DNA from: Sediminibacterium soli | GTDB lineage: Bacteria; Bacteroidota; Bacteroidia; Chitinophagales; Chitinophagaceae | Reading direction: 5' to 3' | NCBI RefSeq assembly: GCF_009939225.1 | Contig: NZ_JAACJR010000008.1 | Span: forward strand, 1,113,107 to 1,177,106 | DNA length: 64,000 nucleotides | Shown here: in pieces, positions 46,562-55,907 of the stretch | How the letters are laid out: each line of letters begins with the position of its first letter | Numbering within the stretch: the first letter of the stretch is position 1 | Notes under the pieces: generated by a model | What the model was told of the DNA's origin: nothing | Seen by the model: the letters and a program-made list of their open reading frames with translations, nothing else | Databases searched by the model: none | Position numbers and translations under genes: made by a program

Positions 46562-48289
46562 ATGCGCAAAACAGCGATCATACTGACGGTACTGTTGTTA
46601 CTGGCCACAGCGGCTTACCTGTTTTTGCGTTATTACCTGCTGCGTGCACCCGATTACCGGCCCGATCTGTCCAAAGCCAGGTCTGCACTGGATCTCAGGC
46701 CTGTATTGATTGCCAAATTGCAGCAGATCGTAAAAGACGGTTCCGGGGGATTGTACCGCCTGTCTGTGGACAGTCTCGAACCCCATCTGTCTGATGAAAC
46801 CCTTGTGCTGGTGAATGTGAAGATCCGGGCAGACAGTTCCGTGCTGAACGCGCTTGATTCGATGCGGCAGGCGCCGGATGATGTGTACGCGATTGCCTGC
46901 CGGAAGATTACCCTCGAGGGTCTCGGTATTGCCGACCTGGTGAACACCAGACATATCAACCTGCAATGCATCCGTATCAGTTACCCGGAATGGACGGTTT
47001 ACCGGAAACTGCGGTCTTATCATACCGCAGTAAAACCGTCGCCGGATACAATGGGTCTTTACCGGCGCATGGCAAAACACTTCGTGCATGCGGCTGTTGA
47101 TTCGATATTGGTGGACCACGGGATTTTTGTTGGCCGAAATCTATCGCAACCCGACAGGGACACCCGGTTTGATCACATATCCGTATCGCTGAAAAATATC
47201 CTGATCGATTCACTGGCGGCAGCTGATCAGAACCGGTTCCTGTTTTCGGAGAAAGCGGCTATCTCCTGTGGCCGGATGCAGAAAAGAACGGCAGACAGCC
47301 TCTACCTGTTTACCATCGACTCATTCCTGCTGGATACCAAAGCCCGCAAGCTCACTGCCCTGGGACTTTCCCTGCTGCCAAGAGGCAGCAGGGCTTTTTT
47401 TCGTAAAAACCGCCGGTACCGCGGCAACCGCTTCGAAATCAGGGCTCCCAGGCTTGTGTTGTCGAATATGCACTGGCGGCAGCTGCTCGATAACGGCGTG
47501 CTGCAATGCGCTGTGATGGATGTGTACGGCGGATACCTGAACGATTTTGTGGATGGATCGCTGCCGGCCAGACCGCGTATCCATACTGATAATTTTCCTT
47601 ACCAGGCTTTGCGAAAACTGTTTCTTCCGCTGAATATACCGAGGGTGAATATCCGGGGGTTCCGTGTTGCCTACAGCGAATACTATGCACCCAGCGACCG
47701 CAGCGGCACCCTGTATTTTGACGGCATCAACGGCCGCATCGACAACCTGATCAGTACACCCGGTGCCGCAGCACGCGGCAGGTGGTGTGCGCTGGATGCG
47801 CGCACCAGGTTCATGCACAGCATACCGGGCAGGATACGCATGCGTTTTGACATGAACCGGTACCGATCGGGTGTGTACGAAGTGGATATCCGGACAGGCG
47901 GTTTTGACGGAACACTGCTGAACCCCTTAACCGAGAACCTGGGTTTGTTCACCATTAAGCAGGGTATGGCAGACAGCTGCCGCATTGCCATCCGCGGCGA
48001 TAACGATCGTACCACCGCAACAGTGAACATGCAGTACCACGATCTGCACATCACCGCCCTGAAGAAAAAAGACGGGGAAGATGCGTTGAAGAAAAAACGA
48101 TTCACCAATTTCTTTATGAACCTGTTCGTCATCAAAAACAGCAACCCCGGCAAAAACGAACCGGTACGGGAACCGGTGTTTACGCTTGACAGGGATAACC
48201 GTATGAGCTTCTTCAATTTTTCCTGGCGGGTAATGCGGCATGGTATAATGTCTACGGTTGGCATACCCGAAAGACTTATACCGAAATAG
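46562..48289 (+). CDS. AsmA/DUF748-like membrane-anchored protein
   Basis: 575 residues with an N-terminal anchor (TAIILTVLLLLATAAYLFL) and a long periplasmic part made of repeated beta segments, as in AsmA-like or DUF748-type proteins that bridge the envelope (RLSVDSLEPHLSDETLVLVNVKI; RAPRLVLSNMHWRQLL; TLYFDGINGRIDNLISTPG). Family assignment rests on the general build and is tentative. It converges with the metallophosphoesterase gene, and the coding ends overlap by 14 bp. Confidence 0.65.
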   Translation: MRKTAIILTVLLLLATAAYLFLRYYLLRAPDYRPDLSKARSALDLRPVLIAKLQQIVKDGSGGLYRLSVDSLEPHLSDETLVLVNVKIRADSSVLNALDSMRQAPDDVYAIACRKITLEGLGIADLVNTRHINLQCIRISYPEWTVYRKLRSYHTAVKPSPDTMGLYRRMAKHFVHAAVDSILVDHGIFVGRNLSQPDRDTRFDHISVSLKNILIDSLAAADQNRFLFSEKAAISCGRMQKRTADSLYLFTIDSFLLDTKARKLTALGLSLLPRGSRAFFRKNRRYRGNRFEIRAPRLVLSNMHWRQLLDNGVLQCAVMDVYGGYLNDFVDGSLPARPRIHTDNFPYQALRKLFLPLNIPRVNIRGFRVAYSEYYAPSDRSGTLYFDGINGRIDNLISTPGAAARGRWCALDARTRFMHSIPGRIRMRFDMNRYRSGVYEVDIRTGGFDGTLLNPLTENLGLFTIKQGMADSCRIAIRGDNDRTTATVNMQYHDLHITALKKKDGEDALKKKRFTNFFMNLFVIKNSNPGKNEPVREPVFTLDRDNRMSFFNFSWRVMRHGIMSTVGIPERLIPK

Positions 48290-49382
48290 CGGGTGTCATC
48301 AATTGTGCCAGCTGCTGTTCTTCCAGGATGGTGCGGACCGGCCGGCCGTCAGTTAATTCCCATTTTACCAGCCTGATAAAGGTTTCTTCGATCTCGATAC
48401 CGGTAATGTCTCCATCACTATAACAGCAGCAACCCGAATTAAAATAGGTAGGAAGTATTTTATCGTACAGGTTGCCTGCCACCGGCAGCTCCACTTTCCG
48501 TTTGCGGATCTCTTCCCCCAGGGATCTGATCTTGTCCTCATCGCCCAGCGCCCTGGCGGTATCGAGCTGCCTGACAAGATTTTCCAGCAAGGTAAGCGAC
48601 CGGAAAACGGGCTGGTGGGTGTGGCCTGTTACCAGCAATAAATTCCGCTGCCGGGCACTCCACTCGTACATCAGCGTGTTATGCCAGGTTTTTAACTGGC
48701 TGTTATACGCGGGTGTGTTCGGATTGATGCGCAGGTAGGCCTGCAGCGGGCCCCATACCCGGGCCACAAAGAATTTGCTGAACCAGTTGCCATCGCTCTG
48801 GCGGTCTCCCTGGTGACCATGGGTAAGCAATATGCGCAGGTTTTGTTCACCGATGACGGTTTCAATAACGGCGCCCTCGTAAATCTTTATTTCCTGTTCG
48901 TAGAGGTTTTTAAGCTGCAGCGATGCAAACGGGTCCTGGTCCCAGAACAGATCGTGGTTGCCGAATATTTTGGTGAACCCGCCTTTTGCAGCAAACCTCT
49001 TTTCGAGTTCAAAACAGGCGGGGTAAGCTGCTTTTACCTGTGTAAGCGTGTTCTCCCATAGCTCTTCGCAATCGCCGAGACCGATGTAATGGTATTGCTG
49101 TTCCAGGTAATAGGCCAGTGCCGCGGTATAGGCGGGCTCACAAACCATAAAATCGTCTGCGCCATTGCCCCCGCCTTTGTGGTGATCGGAGAAGACGATG
49201 AATTTTGTATGCCCCGGTATATGCGGCAGCACCATCCCCTTGGCTGGTTTTTCCGAACGTATACTGCGATACAGCAGATCGAGGGAAGAGAACACAGTGT
49301 CCCTGTCGGGACGCGAGGAATACCTGTTGGCGATCTGTATGATCGGCCCGGTCAGTATCTTCTGCAGCAGTTTTCTCATCAT
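48276..49382 (-). CDS. Calcineurin-like metallophosphoesterase
   Basis: Cytoplasmic phosphoesterase, 368 residues from the ATG at 49382 (49394 and 49379 are alternatives). The metal-binding blocks are in order: FSDHHKGG, GLGDCEELWEN, GNHDLFWD, LTHGHQGD and TGHTHQP, so the binuclear centre looks complete. The first block has DHH where DxH is usual, which still provides Asp and His. A SGCCCYSDGDITGIEI segment near the end is unusual for its three adjacent cysteines. Substrate unknown. Tail-to-tail overlap with the AsmA-like gene. Confidence 0.87.
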   Translation of the reverse strand: MMRKLLQKILTGPIIQIANRYSSRPDRDTVFSSLDLLYRSIRSEKPAKGMVLPHIPGHTKFIVFSDHHKGGGNGADDFMVCEPAYTAALAYYLEQQYHYIGLGDCEELWENTLTQVKAAYPACFELEKRFAAKGGFTKIFGNHDLFWDQDPFASLQLKNLYEQEIKIYEGAVIETVIGEQNLRILLTHGHQGDRQSDGNWFSKFFVARVWGPLQAYLRINPNTPAYNSQLKTWHNTLMYEWSARQRNLLLVTGHTHQPVFRSLTLLENLVRQLDTARALGDEDKIRSLGEEIRKRKVELPVAGNLYDKILPTYFNSGCCCYSDGDITGIEIEETFIRLVKWELTDGRPVRTILEEQQLAQLMTPAISV

Positions 49383-49635
49383 GCTTCCATGCAATTTGAA
49401 CCGATGTTAAAACCGGTTTTCCTTTTTAACAAAAGAATAATCGTTTTTCTTCCAACCCGTGGTCCGTGTTTATCGGTTATTTCAAGGGTTGAATGCGCAA
49501 TTTCCTTACCTGAATGGTATGGTTAAATTACGTTAACGTTGTTAATGATCAATTAACAGCCGCAAGTGTATATCTGCTTTCGCTGCATGCGGTAAGGTTC
49601 TAAGTTAGCGGTATCAAATCATTAAAATCACAACC

Positions 49636-50067
49636 ATGAAAACGCTAACATTTATTGTGTGCCTGCTGACAGCCTCACTGGGCGCCTCCGCCAACGAAGT
49701 AAACGAACAGGTGCTGAAAGCTTTTGCAGCTTCTTTTCCCGAAGCCAAAAATGTGGCCTGGGAAGAACTGAAAGAGGGCTACAAAGTATTTTTTGTAAAG
49801 AACGAGGTAAGCTACCGCCTGCGTTACGATGAGGAAGGCAATGTGGTGCTGGCATTGAAATATTACCGCGAAGACAACCTGCCTCCGCTGATCGCAAACA
49901 AAGTGAAAAAATCCTACAGGGATTATAAAATTCACAGCGTAGTGGAAGAGTCTTCCGAGACTTCGCTGATGTACCATATCATCCTTGAAAACGACAAAAA
50001 GATCATCAACCTGAAATCCGACCCGGTTGGTTCTCTCGAGGTGGAATCTAAATACAATAAAAGTTAG
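49636..50067 (+). CDS. Periplasmic PepSY-like (DUF2874-type) protein
   Basis: 143 residues with a signal peptide (MKTLTFIVCLLTASLGASA). The mature part shows the recurring pattern of these small proteins: VLKAFAASFPEAKNVAWEELKEGYKVFFVKN, then RLRYDEEGNVVLALKYY, then LPPLIANKVKKSY. They are thought to bind other periplasmic proteins or act as inhibitors; the role here is unknown. The 242-bp region upstream is AT-rich, with TTACGTTAACGTTG at 49528, perhaps part of its promoter. It ends at its own terminator. Confidence 0.8.
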   Translation: MKTLTFIVCLLTASLGASANEVNEQVLKAFAASFPEAKNVAWEELKEGYKVFFVKNEVSYRLRYDEEGNVVLALKYYREDNLPPLIANKVKKSYRDYKIHSVVEESSETSLMYHIILENDKKIINLKSDPVGSLEVESKYNKS

Positions 50068-50090
50068 CCCCTGTACCCATAGCACAGATG

Positions 50091-50125
50091 ACTGCCGCGA
50101 TGCCCTGCAAAGCGGCAGTTTTTTA
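50091..50125 (+). terminator. Intrinsic terminator after the PepSY-like gene
   Basis: ACTGCCGC (50091-50098) pairs with GCGGCAGT (50112-50119), followed by TTTTTTATTT on the plus strand. Confidence 0.9.
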
Positions 50126-50131
50126 TTTGGC

Positions 50132-50953
50132 TCAGTACCCTTTCCGGTAGGTTCGCCCCTCCTGCAGGAATGCCGAAGTGGTGCCCCTGCCGGTACGGAA
50201 ACGGGTAGCCAGTGTTCGTTTGCTTTCGATACCGGGCAGGTAACAGTCAAAATGCAGGTGGGGGCCGCGGGTATAGCCGGTATTGCCACTTATGGCGATC
50301 AGCTGGCCTTTTACCACGGAATCGCCGATCATAACCCGGGCGCCATTGTATTGCAGGTGACTGTAATCCGCGATGGTGCCGTCTGAATGGTACACCAGTA
50401 CATAGTTGGCCATCGATTTACAGGCGTCGCTCCAACAGTTTCCGTTGAAGCGCTGCACCACGGCGATCACGCGGCCGCTCCGGGCGGCGCGCACTTCGGT
50501 GCCTTCCCGCATATTGAAATCGAGGGAGTTCTCTCCCTGGTGCGAAAAACTGCCGCGGTAGCCCTGTTCAACCCGGTACTGCCTGCCCCTGGCAAAAGGA
50601 AGATCGTACAGGTAATTACGGTCGTAGCCGGTTTGCCGTACATCGCCGAACACGGCCATATAATTGTATGCATACCGGGTTCTCTTCCTGTTGGCTCGGC
50701 CAAGCGTAACCAGCCGGAACCTGTTTGTGCTGGCCGGCACCAGGTAGGTTTTATCCGGCGCCTCATCCATCGCATTGAGGTTATCAAGTGAAAGCGTAAG
50801 GTATACGGAGATCATGCACACTTCCATATTATCGGCATACAATACGGTGTTGTCGCCCTCCTTCTCCGCAAAAATGCGAAGGTTGCTTTGCGGGAAAGCG
50901 CCGATGCCAACCGATAATAGAAATGTCAGTATAAAGATTCTTGTTCCCAACAC
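50132..50953 (-). CDS. M23 family metallopeptidase (LytM-like)
   Basis: Secreted peptidoglycan peptidase of 273 residues. The start is GTG at 50953; a signal peptide follows (RIFILTFLLSVGIGAFPQ). The C-terminal M23 domain has the zinc ligands: HxxxD-type pattern in FSHQGENSLDF, then YSHL and GPHLHFD, with the Gly-rich ISGNTGYTRGPHLH context. All residues needed for catalysis seem present. It converges with the PepSY-like gene. The terminator of the glycine-zipper gene lies just upstream. Confidence 0.87.
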   Translation of the reverse strand: MLGTRIFILTFLLSVGIGAFPQSNLRIFAEKEGDNTVLYADNMEVCMISVYLTLSLDNLNAMDEAPDKTYLVPASTNRFRLVTLGRANRKRTRYAYNYMAVFGDVRQTGYDRNYLYDLPFARGRQYRVEQGYRGSFSHQGENSLDFNMREGTEVRAARSGRVIAVVQRFNGNCWSDACKSMANYVLVYHSDGTIADYSHLQYNGARVMIGDSVVKGQLIAISGNTGYTRGPHLHFDCYLPGIESKRTLATRFRTGRGTTSAFLQEGRTYRKGY

Positions 50954-50975
50954 CTGCCTGGAATTCTTACAAAAT

Positions 50976-51003
50976 GAAAGCGTAGCATAAGCGCTACGCT
51001 TTC
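50976..51003 (-). terminator. Terminator after the glycine-zipper lipoprotein gene
   Basis: GAAAGCGTAGC (50976-50986) pairs perfectly with GCTACGCTTTC (50993-51003). On the minus strand it is followed by ATTTTG. It lies between the gene ending at 51043 and the M23 gene start. Confidence 0.75.
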
Positions 51004-51042
51004 TTGTCTTAAACCTGTCTTATATAAACTCAAAAACGTTTC

Positions 51043-51492
51043 TTACTGGTTAGGAAGACGTCCTGCCTTTTTATCTTTTGCACGGCCGATCACATAACCG
51101 GTACCTGCACCCACCACGCCACCGATAATGGCGCCTTTGGCATTTTTACCGATCAGACCACCGGCGATGGCACCGGCACCTGCGCCGATCAATGCGCCCT
51201 TGGTTCTGGAACTCATACCCCTGCGCTGTTCAACAGCGGTACCGGAACCGGAGCTGACAGGATTGGCGCTGCTGCCCACGGGCGGGTTAACATACACCAC
51301 TCGCGGACTTGCCGCCCTTCTTCTGGCAGCTTCGTCTTCTTTTTCCTGTTTTTCTGCCTTAACCCGAGCCTGCTCTTCAGCTACGGCTTTCTGTTTCAAA
51401 GCAGTGGTGTCAACGGATGCAACACCTGCCTGCTTGCCTCCGCATGCTGCGAGGATCGCCGCAGTACTGAGGGCTACTATTACTCGTTTCAT
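51043..51492 (-). CDS. Glycine-zipper lipoprotein (YMGG-like)
   Basis: 149 residues with a lipoprotein signal (STAAILAAC, Cys17). A charged, probably coiled stretch (LKQKAVAEEQARVKAEKQEKEDEAARRR) and a low-complexity linker come first. The C-terminal part is a glycine zipper: GALIGAGAGAIAGGLIG, then GAIIGGVVGAGTGYVIGRA, the pattern of outer-membrane YMGG/SlyB-like proteins that insert as paired helices. Function in this organism unknown. Ends at the hairpin at 50976-51003. Confidence 0.85.
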   Translation of the reverse strand: MKRVIVALSTAAILAACGGKQAGVASVDTTALKQKAVAEEQARVKAEKQEKEDEAARRRAASPRVVYVNPPVGSSANPVSSGSGTAVEQRRGMSSRTKGALIGAGAGAIAGGLIGKNAKGAIIGGVVGAGTGYVIGRAKDKKAGRLPNQ

Positions 51493-51780
51493 TAGTTTGT
51501 TGTTTAGTTTCGATAATTTCTTTGCCTGTACTGGTTAAAAAAGCATGCCAAAACCGTCCGCTCACTGTTTTTTGTTCCTGAAAAATTCCCCATTCCACAT
51601 TTTTTTACATGATTCCTGCTTCCGGCCGCTCAAAAATCCACAATTTGTTAAAGAATACATAAGGAACCCGGGCATTTTGGCCGCTTTCATCACAGCTGAG
51701 ACACCGCATACCCGCAACCGCACAGGTTGCTGTATTGCACCCATGTGCAGGGCTGCAGGTGTAAGCCGGGTCCGGGATCT

Positions 51781-51936
51781 TTACAGCACCGGTTTGTCCA
51801 TCCGGGTTTTCCGGTAGTTGCGGTAGGTATTATGTCCGATGGATTTCTCCTGGTGACCATGTCGTTTAACGAGAAAAAAAACAAGGGCAAATGCCGGAAT
51901 AAGGTAAACGGCCACACCCCAAAAATTTGGTTCCAT
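51781..51936 (-). CDS. Small single-span membrane protein, 51 residues
   Basis: An uninterrupted frame from ATG at 51936 to TAA at 51781. The peptide starts MEPNFWGVAVYLIPAFALVFF, one transmembrane helix, followed by a basic tail (LVKRHGHQEKSIGHNTYRNY, ending DKPVL). The amphipathic layout and the stop right after a compact tail make it look real. No family recognised. It lies 51 bp after the GDPD gene on the same strand. The remaining 288 bp up to the glycine-zipper gene show nothing else convincing. Confidence 0.5.
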   Translation of the reverse strand: MEPNFWGVAVYLIPAFALVFFLVKRHGHQEKSIGHNTYRNYRKTRMDKPVL

Positions 51937-51987
51937 ATACCATGGTGTTTCCGGGGAAAGCGAAAAAACTGTGCCAGCGCGGGGGCC

Positions 51988-52785
51988 TTATTTCCTGCTT
52001 TTTACGATATCGGCCAGCAGCTCGGGCTCATTGGTTGTGATCAGGTCAAACCCGTTATCCAGCAGCCAGTTCATATCTGCCGCTTCGTTAACCGTCCAGG
52101 CATTGAGCACGATGCCCAGTTTGCGGGCTTCGGTGATCCAGTCGGGGTTTTTCCTGAAAACGGAAAAATGGTAATCGGCGCCTTTGATGCCGTCTGCCTT
52201 CAGTTCCGCAGGTGTTTTATTACCATCGAGGAACTGGGTGATGACTTTGGGATTGAGCTCGAGTAATTTTTTGAGGATATCATAATCGAAGCTGATATAC
52301 ACAACCCGCCCGGTTGCCTTCAGCTCCGTAACCAGCCTGTACACCCTTTCGGCGATGAGCTTTGCCCGCTCCTTGCTGATGGTGGATGGTTTTATTTCGC
52401 ATACCAGCGTGGTGCCGGGATTGTTCTGCAGACCTGCCAGCAGGTACGCCCTGAGCGTAGGAAATTTCTCGCCGTTGGAAAGGGTAAACGCAGTAAGTTC
52501 TTTGTACGTGGTTTTCTCGATCGGCAGTTTATGGAACTCGGGATCGTGGTTGATCACCAGTGAATCGTCTGCCGTCATGCGCACATCAAATTCCGAACCC
52601 CTGCAACCCAGCCGGATCGCTTCCTGCAGCGATGCCAGGGAATTTTCGGGAAATGCGTTTTTCTTGAATGCGCCCCTGTGCGCCACCACCGGGTTGAATC
52701 CTGAAGACATGCTGCCGGTATTGTTTTTTGCCGTTGAGCAGGAAATAAAAAGTATAATAACCAGTGAATACAGGATTTTTTTCAT
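51988..52785 (-). CDS. Glycerophosphodiester phosphodiesterase family lipoprotein
   Basis: Hydrolyses glycerophosphodiesters to glycerol-3-phosphate and an alcohol; 265 residues with a lipobox (ILFISC, Cys16), so it acts in the periplasm or at the outer membrane. GDPD signatures: VVAHRGAFKKNAFPENSLASL (HRG and PEN), GCRGSEFDVRMTADDSLVINHD (the E-x-D and H-D catalytic set), VCEIKP (Glu and Lys). The C-terminal LNAWTVNE and ITTNEPELL segments are also typical. Confidence 0.92.
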   Translation of the reverse strand: MKKILYSLVIILFISCSTAKNNTGSMSSGFNPVVAHRGAFKKNAFPENSLASLQEAIRLGCRGSEFDVRMTADDSLVINHDPEFHKLPIEKTTYKELTAFTLSNGEKFPTLRAYLLAGLQNNPGTTLVCEIKPSTISKERAKLIAERVYRLVTELKATGRVVYISFDYDILKKLLELNPKVITQFLDGNKTPAELKADGIKGADYHFSVFRKNPDWITEARKLGIVLNAWTVNEAADMNWLLDNGFDLITTNEPELLADIVKSRK

Positions 52786-52857
52786 GCAGGAAAGATAGAA
52801 TTATTTCCTCTTCAACACTGCTGAAAAAGCTTCTGCAGCCGGTCCCTTATCAATCCA

Positions 52858-54126
52858 TCAGGGCAAGTACCTGCCATATATCGCGTCCCTGAAACGTTTG
52901 TGCAGTTTCACCCGGTCAAACGGCATCAGCTGCGTGAACAATACGGCGGTAAGTTCATTTTGCGGATCAACCCAGAATACGGTGCTGGCCGCGCCGTCCC
53001 AGAAGAATTCGCCCACCGCGCCATTGTTCTCTTCCGCGCTGGCGGGCGGCTGTGTGCGCACGGCAAAATCGATCCCGAAACCAACACGCCCTTTGCTGGG
53101 CAGCCACATGCGCCGGGAAATGGTATCCGACAAATGGCTTGTTGCCATCAGTTTTACCGTTTCGGGTTTGAGAACGGATACACGGCCCAGACTGCCATGG
53201 TTGACCAGCATCTGCGCAAATTTCATGTAATCGTCCAGGGTAGAAGTAAGTCCGTAGCCACCGGGTTTCAGCGGCCAGTCTTTTGTGTTGAAGGTATTGG
53301 CCTGTGCATCCGGGGCGCGTGTGAGGGTTCCGTCATCGCTGCGGTTGTATAAGGCCGCAAAATATTTCCGGTTATCGTCCGGCACCAGATAGCGCGTATG
53401 GTTCATCTGCAAGGGATCCAGCACGGCTTCTCTTACATACCTGTCGAACGGTTTGCCCGACAGCACTTCCACCAGGCGGGCCTGTACATCCACCGAATTG
53501 CCATAGGCCCACTGGTCTCCGGGGTGAAACTGCAGGGGAAGCGAGGCCAGTTTCCTTGACATTTCGGCCAGTGTATTGCCGGTATTCATTGCATCCGTTC
53601 TGCGCACCAGTTCGGCCAGAGCAGGCACATCGGGACCTGCAAAGCCCGCGGTATGACGCGTGATATCCCTGATGGTGATGGGTCGTTTTGCCGGTTCGAG
53701 CATCAATTGCCCGTTGGCATCAACAGCTTTGAGCACCTGCATATGTGCATATTCGGGAAGGTATTTTGAGAGCGGGTCATCAAGCTGAAACAGGCCCTTA
53801 TCATACAGGCTCATCAACGCAACACCCGTTACCGGTTTGGTCATGGAAAAAATACGTACAACCGTATTGCGGTCCATCGGCATTTTTGCTTCTCGATCGG
53901 CATAACCGAAGGCGCCGAAATAAACTTCTTTGCCTTTTTCGAAAACCAGCGCGGAAACGCCCGCTATCTTACCGGAATCGATAAAATTTTTCAACGTGGC
54001 ATCGATGCGCTGCTTCACATTGCTCGTAACAATATTAGCCGGCGTTGTTTTGTCAGCAGGCGATAGTAACTGAAAAGCGCTGGCAAGCAACACCAGCGGC
54101 ACCAGGACAAGGATCGTTTTTTTCAT
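52858..54126 (-). CDS. Class C beta-lactamase-family serine hydrolase
   Basis: 422 residues with a signal peptide (ILVLVPLVLLASAFQLL). Penicillin-recognising fold: S-x-x-K in FSMTKPVTGVALM (Ser nucleophile), Y-x-N in WAYGNSVDVQ, and a Gly-rich third segment (PGGYGLTSTLDDY and HLSDTISR region) without an obvious KTG. This set fits EstB-like esterases or D-aminopeptidase-like enzymes rather than a true beta-lactamase. It stands between GDPD and the YqgE gene and may be transcribed alone. Confidence 0.87.
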   Translation of the reverse strand: MKKTILVLVPLVLLASAFQLLSPADKTTPANIVTSNVKQRIDATLKNFIDSGKIAGVSALVFEKGKEVYFGAFGYADREAKMPMDRNTVVRIFSMTKPVTGVALMSLYDKGLFQLDDPLSKYLPEYAHMQVLKAVDANGQLMLEPAKRPITIRDITRHTAGFAGPDVPALAELVRRTDAMNTGNTLAEMSRKLASLPLQFHPGDQWAYGNSVDVQARLVEVLSGKPFDRYVREAVLDPLQMNHTRYLVPDDNRKYFAALYNRSDDGTLTRAPDAQANTFNTKDWPLKPGGYGLTSTLDDYMKFAQMLVNHGSLGRVSVLKPETVKLMATSHLSDTISRRMWLPSKGRVGFGIDFAVRTQPPASAEENNGAVGEFFWDGAASTVFWVDPQNELTAVLFTQLMPFDRVKLHKRFRDAIYGRYLP

Positions 54127-54177
54127 GGCTTGGGTTTGTACGGCTGTCTGAAATATACAGCTTTTACGGCAGCCCTG

Positions 54178-54642
54178 CTACCTGTTTCCGGCAAAGAAAT
54201 CCGGATCCCTGTTTTCGATAACCCGCCAGCTGCCCTCGCCGATCTCGGCCTCCAAAGCATCTTTGTCCCAGCCGCAATAGCCGATGCAGACACGGATATC
54301 ACCGGTCCCGATAAGTCCTTTATTGAGCAGCGCGATCGCCTTGCTGAAGTTGCCTCCCCACCAGGTATTGCCCGCCACCTGTCTGCCTCCCGGAACCAGT
54401 TCGGGCCTGTTATGCAGGAAGAACAGGTGTTCCCTGTCTACAGGACCTCCGTCGTAAAGGGTAACGGGTTGGCTGCCTGCAAACTCCGCAAGTTCATTCA
54501 GCTTCCTGGGGAAGATACGGTTGGTGATAAACCCCACGCAACCGGTTTCGTCCGACTGGTGGATATATACCACCGCCTGTGCAAAAAAATCCTGGTCGAG
54601 CAGGGAACTGGCCTGCAAAAATATACCTGGGGTTACCTGCAT
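54178..54642 (-). CDS. yqgE: YqgE/AlgH family protein (DUF179)
   Basis: 154 residues, cytoplasmic. Family features: an opening GIFLQASSLLDQDFFAQAVVYI, ETGCVGFITNR, the LYDGGPVDREHLFFLH segment, and the CIGYCGWDKDALEAEIGEGSWRV block near the end, which is the most recognisable part. It is slightly shorter than usual members. Role unclear even in well-studied bacteria. No operon partner is evident. Confidence 0.9.
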   Translation of the reverse strand: MQVTPGIFLQASSLLDQDFFAQAVVYIHQSDETGCVGFITNRIFPRKLNELAEFAGSQPVTLYDGGPVDREHLFFLHNRPELVPGGRQVAGNTWWGGNFSKAIALLNKGLIGTGDIRVCIGYCGWDKDALEAEIGEGSWRVIENRDPDFFAGNR

Positions 54643-54762
54643 AGCTTACCGGTTGGTGGCTATGCAAAGATACATGAGTGCGGGATTGCAGGGTTCTTAA
54701 TACTGTTTTCGGGATAGTCCGGGGCAAGAACCACAGGTACGGAACATGCGTTGCACCGGCCT

Positions 54763-55872
54763 TTATTTCAATAGGGCCGCTGCGCACCAGAGTACGGGTG
54801 CCTGTCCGTGCTGGTCGCCTATATTCCGTTTCCTGTCTAAATAGTACTGTCTGTCGTTTTTCTTATTGGTTCCTTCGCAAACCTCGTGGGTGTCGGCATT
54901 ACCGTCTATTTGTGATACCAGCGCCAGCCAGCCCTTGCGTGCGGCAGTACCATAGCGTTTTTTATCTAACCATCCCTCTTTCACGCCGGTTATCAGGGCA
55001 AAAGTGAACATGCCTGTTGCCGAGGTCTCGGGCCATGATGCCGCATCATCGATCAGCTGGCGCCACATGCCGTTCGCCGCCTGGTAGGTAAGCAGGGAGG
55101 CCATCATCAGCAAATATCCTTTCATGATGCGTGGCCTGTCGGGATCATCGCCGGGCAGCGAACGCAGCAGCTCGCTCATGCCTACGGCCATCCAGCCATC
55201 GCCTCTTCCCCAATAGAACGGTACATCGGGTGCGTGGTAAAACAATCCGTTGGGCTTTTGCAGAGAATCCAGGTATACCACCATTTCCTTTGCCGCCCGC
55301 CTGATGTATTTTTTATCGCCGGTGGCCCGGTATGCCTGCGCCTGCACCGCGGTTATCATAAACATATCATCTATCCACATCCGGGTCTGCCAGGTCAAGC
55401 CCCTGGCATAAAAATCGTGCGACTCCGGTTTTACCCGCGGCCCTTCGGGCGGCCCCCATTGTTTGTCGGCAATGCTTTTCCCGAGATCGAGGTACCGCTG
55501 TTCCCTGGTTTGTGTATATAACTCCAGGGGCACCGAACCGAATACCGAATAGTCCACATGATCGGGAACGGGTATCATCGTTTTCTTCTCTCCGAAAAAT
55601 CCTTCAAAACGATTCTTCAGCGAATCGAGCAATGCCCTGTCTTTTGTAACCCCCGCAAATTTCAGCGCACCGTACCAGGTGCATGTTTCGGGGTAAGTGA
55701 TCACTTTTGGCGGGGTTGGCCTGCCAAAGTTGGTATGCGGCGTAGCCACAAAATGGTAGGCCACGCGTTTACCGATCTCCTCCGGCGAAGCGCCTTTGGG
55801 CCATTTACCGAACTGCGCGGCCAATGTAGTTACATACATCCATCCGCAAACGATACACAGGTACTTTTTCAT
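54763..55872 (-). CDS. GH105-type unsaturated uronyl hydrolase
   Basis: Removes the unsaturated uronic acid that lyases leave at the non-reducing end; 369 residues with a signal peptide (cleavage near LAAQ). The (alpha/alpha)6 fold is recognised from WIDDMFMITAVQAQAY (catalytic Asp168/169), FYWGRGDGWMAVGMSE and ASWPETSATGMFTFAL, close to the YesR/rhamnogalacturonyl-hydrolase type. It is the last gene of the minus-strand PUL GH31-GH29-PL6-GH29-GH105, 35 bp after the fucosidase, and pairs logically with the PL6 lyase. Confidence 0.9.
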   Translation of the reverse strand: MKKYLCIVCGWMYVTTLAAQFGKWPKGASPEEIGKRVAYHFVATPHTNFGRPTPPKVITYPETCTWYGALKFAGVTKDRALLDSLKNRFEGFFGEKKTMIPVPDHVDYSVFGSVPLELYTQTREQRYLDLGKSIADKQWGPPEGPRVKPESHDFYARGLTWQTRMWIDDMFMITAVQAQAYRATGDKKYIRRAAKEMVVYLDSLQKPNGLFYHAPDVPFYWGRGDGWMAVGMSELLRSLPGDDPDRPRIMKGYLLMMASLLTYQAANGMWRQLIDDAASWPETSATGMFTFALITGVKEGWLDKKRYGTAARKGWLALVSQIDGNADTHEVCEGTNKKNDRQYYLDRKRNIGDQHGQAPVLWCAAALLK

Positions 55873-55907
55873 GGTAACCGATTGATTGGTTTTGCCGCTA
55901 AAAATCT

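Noticed and set aside
51545-51817. 90-codon plus-strand frame in the gap after the glycine-zipper gene
   Set aside because: Composition is unlike the neighbours, it has no recognisable features, and it overlaps the more convincing minus-strand small gene.
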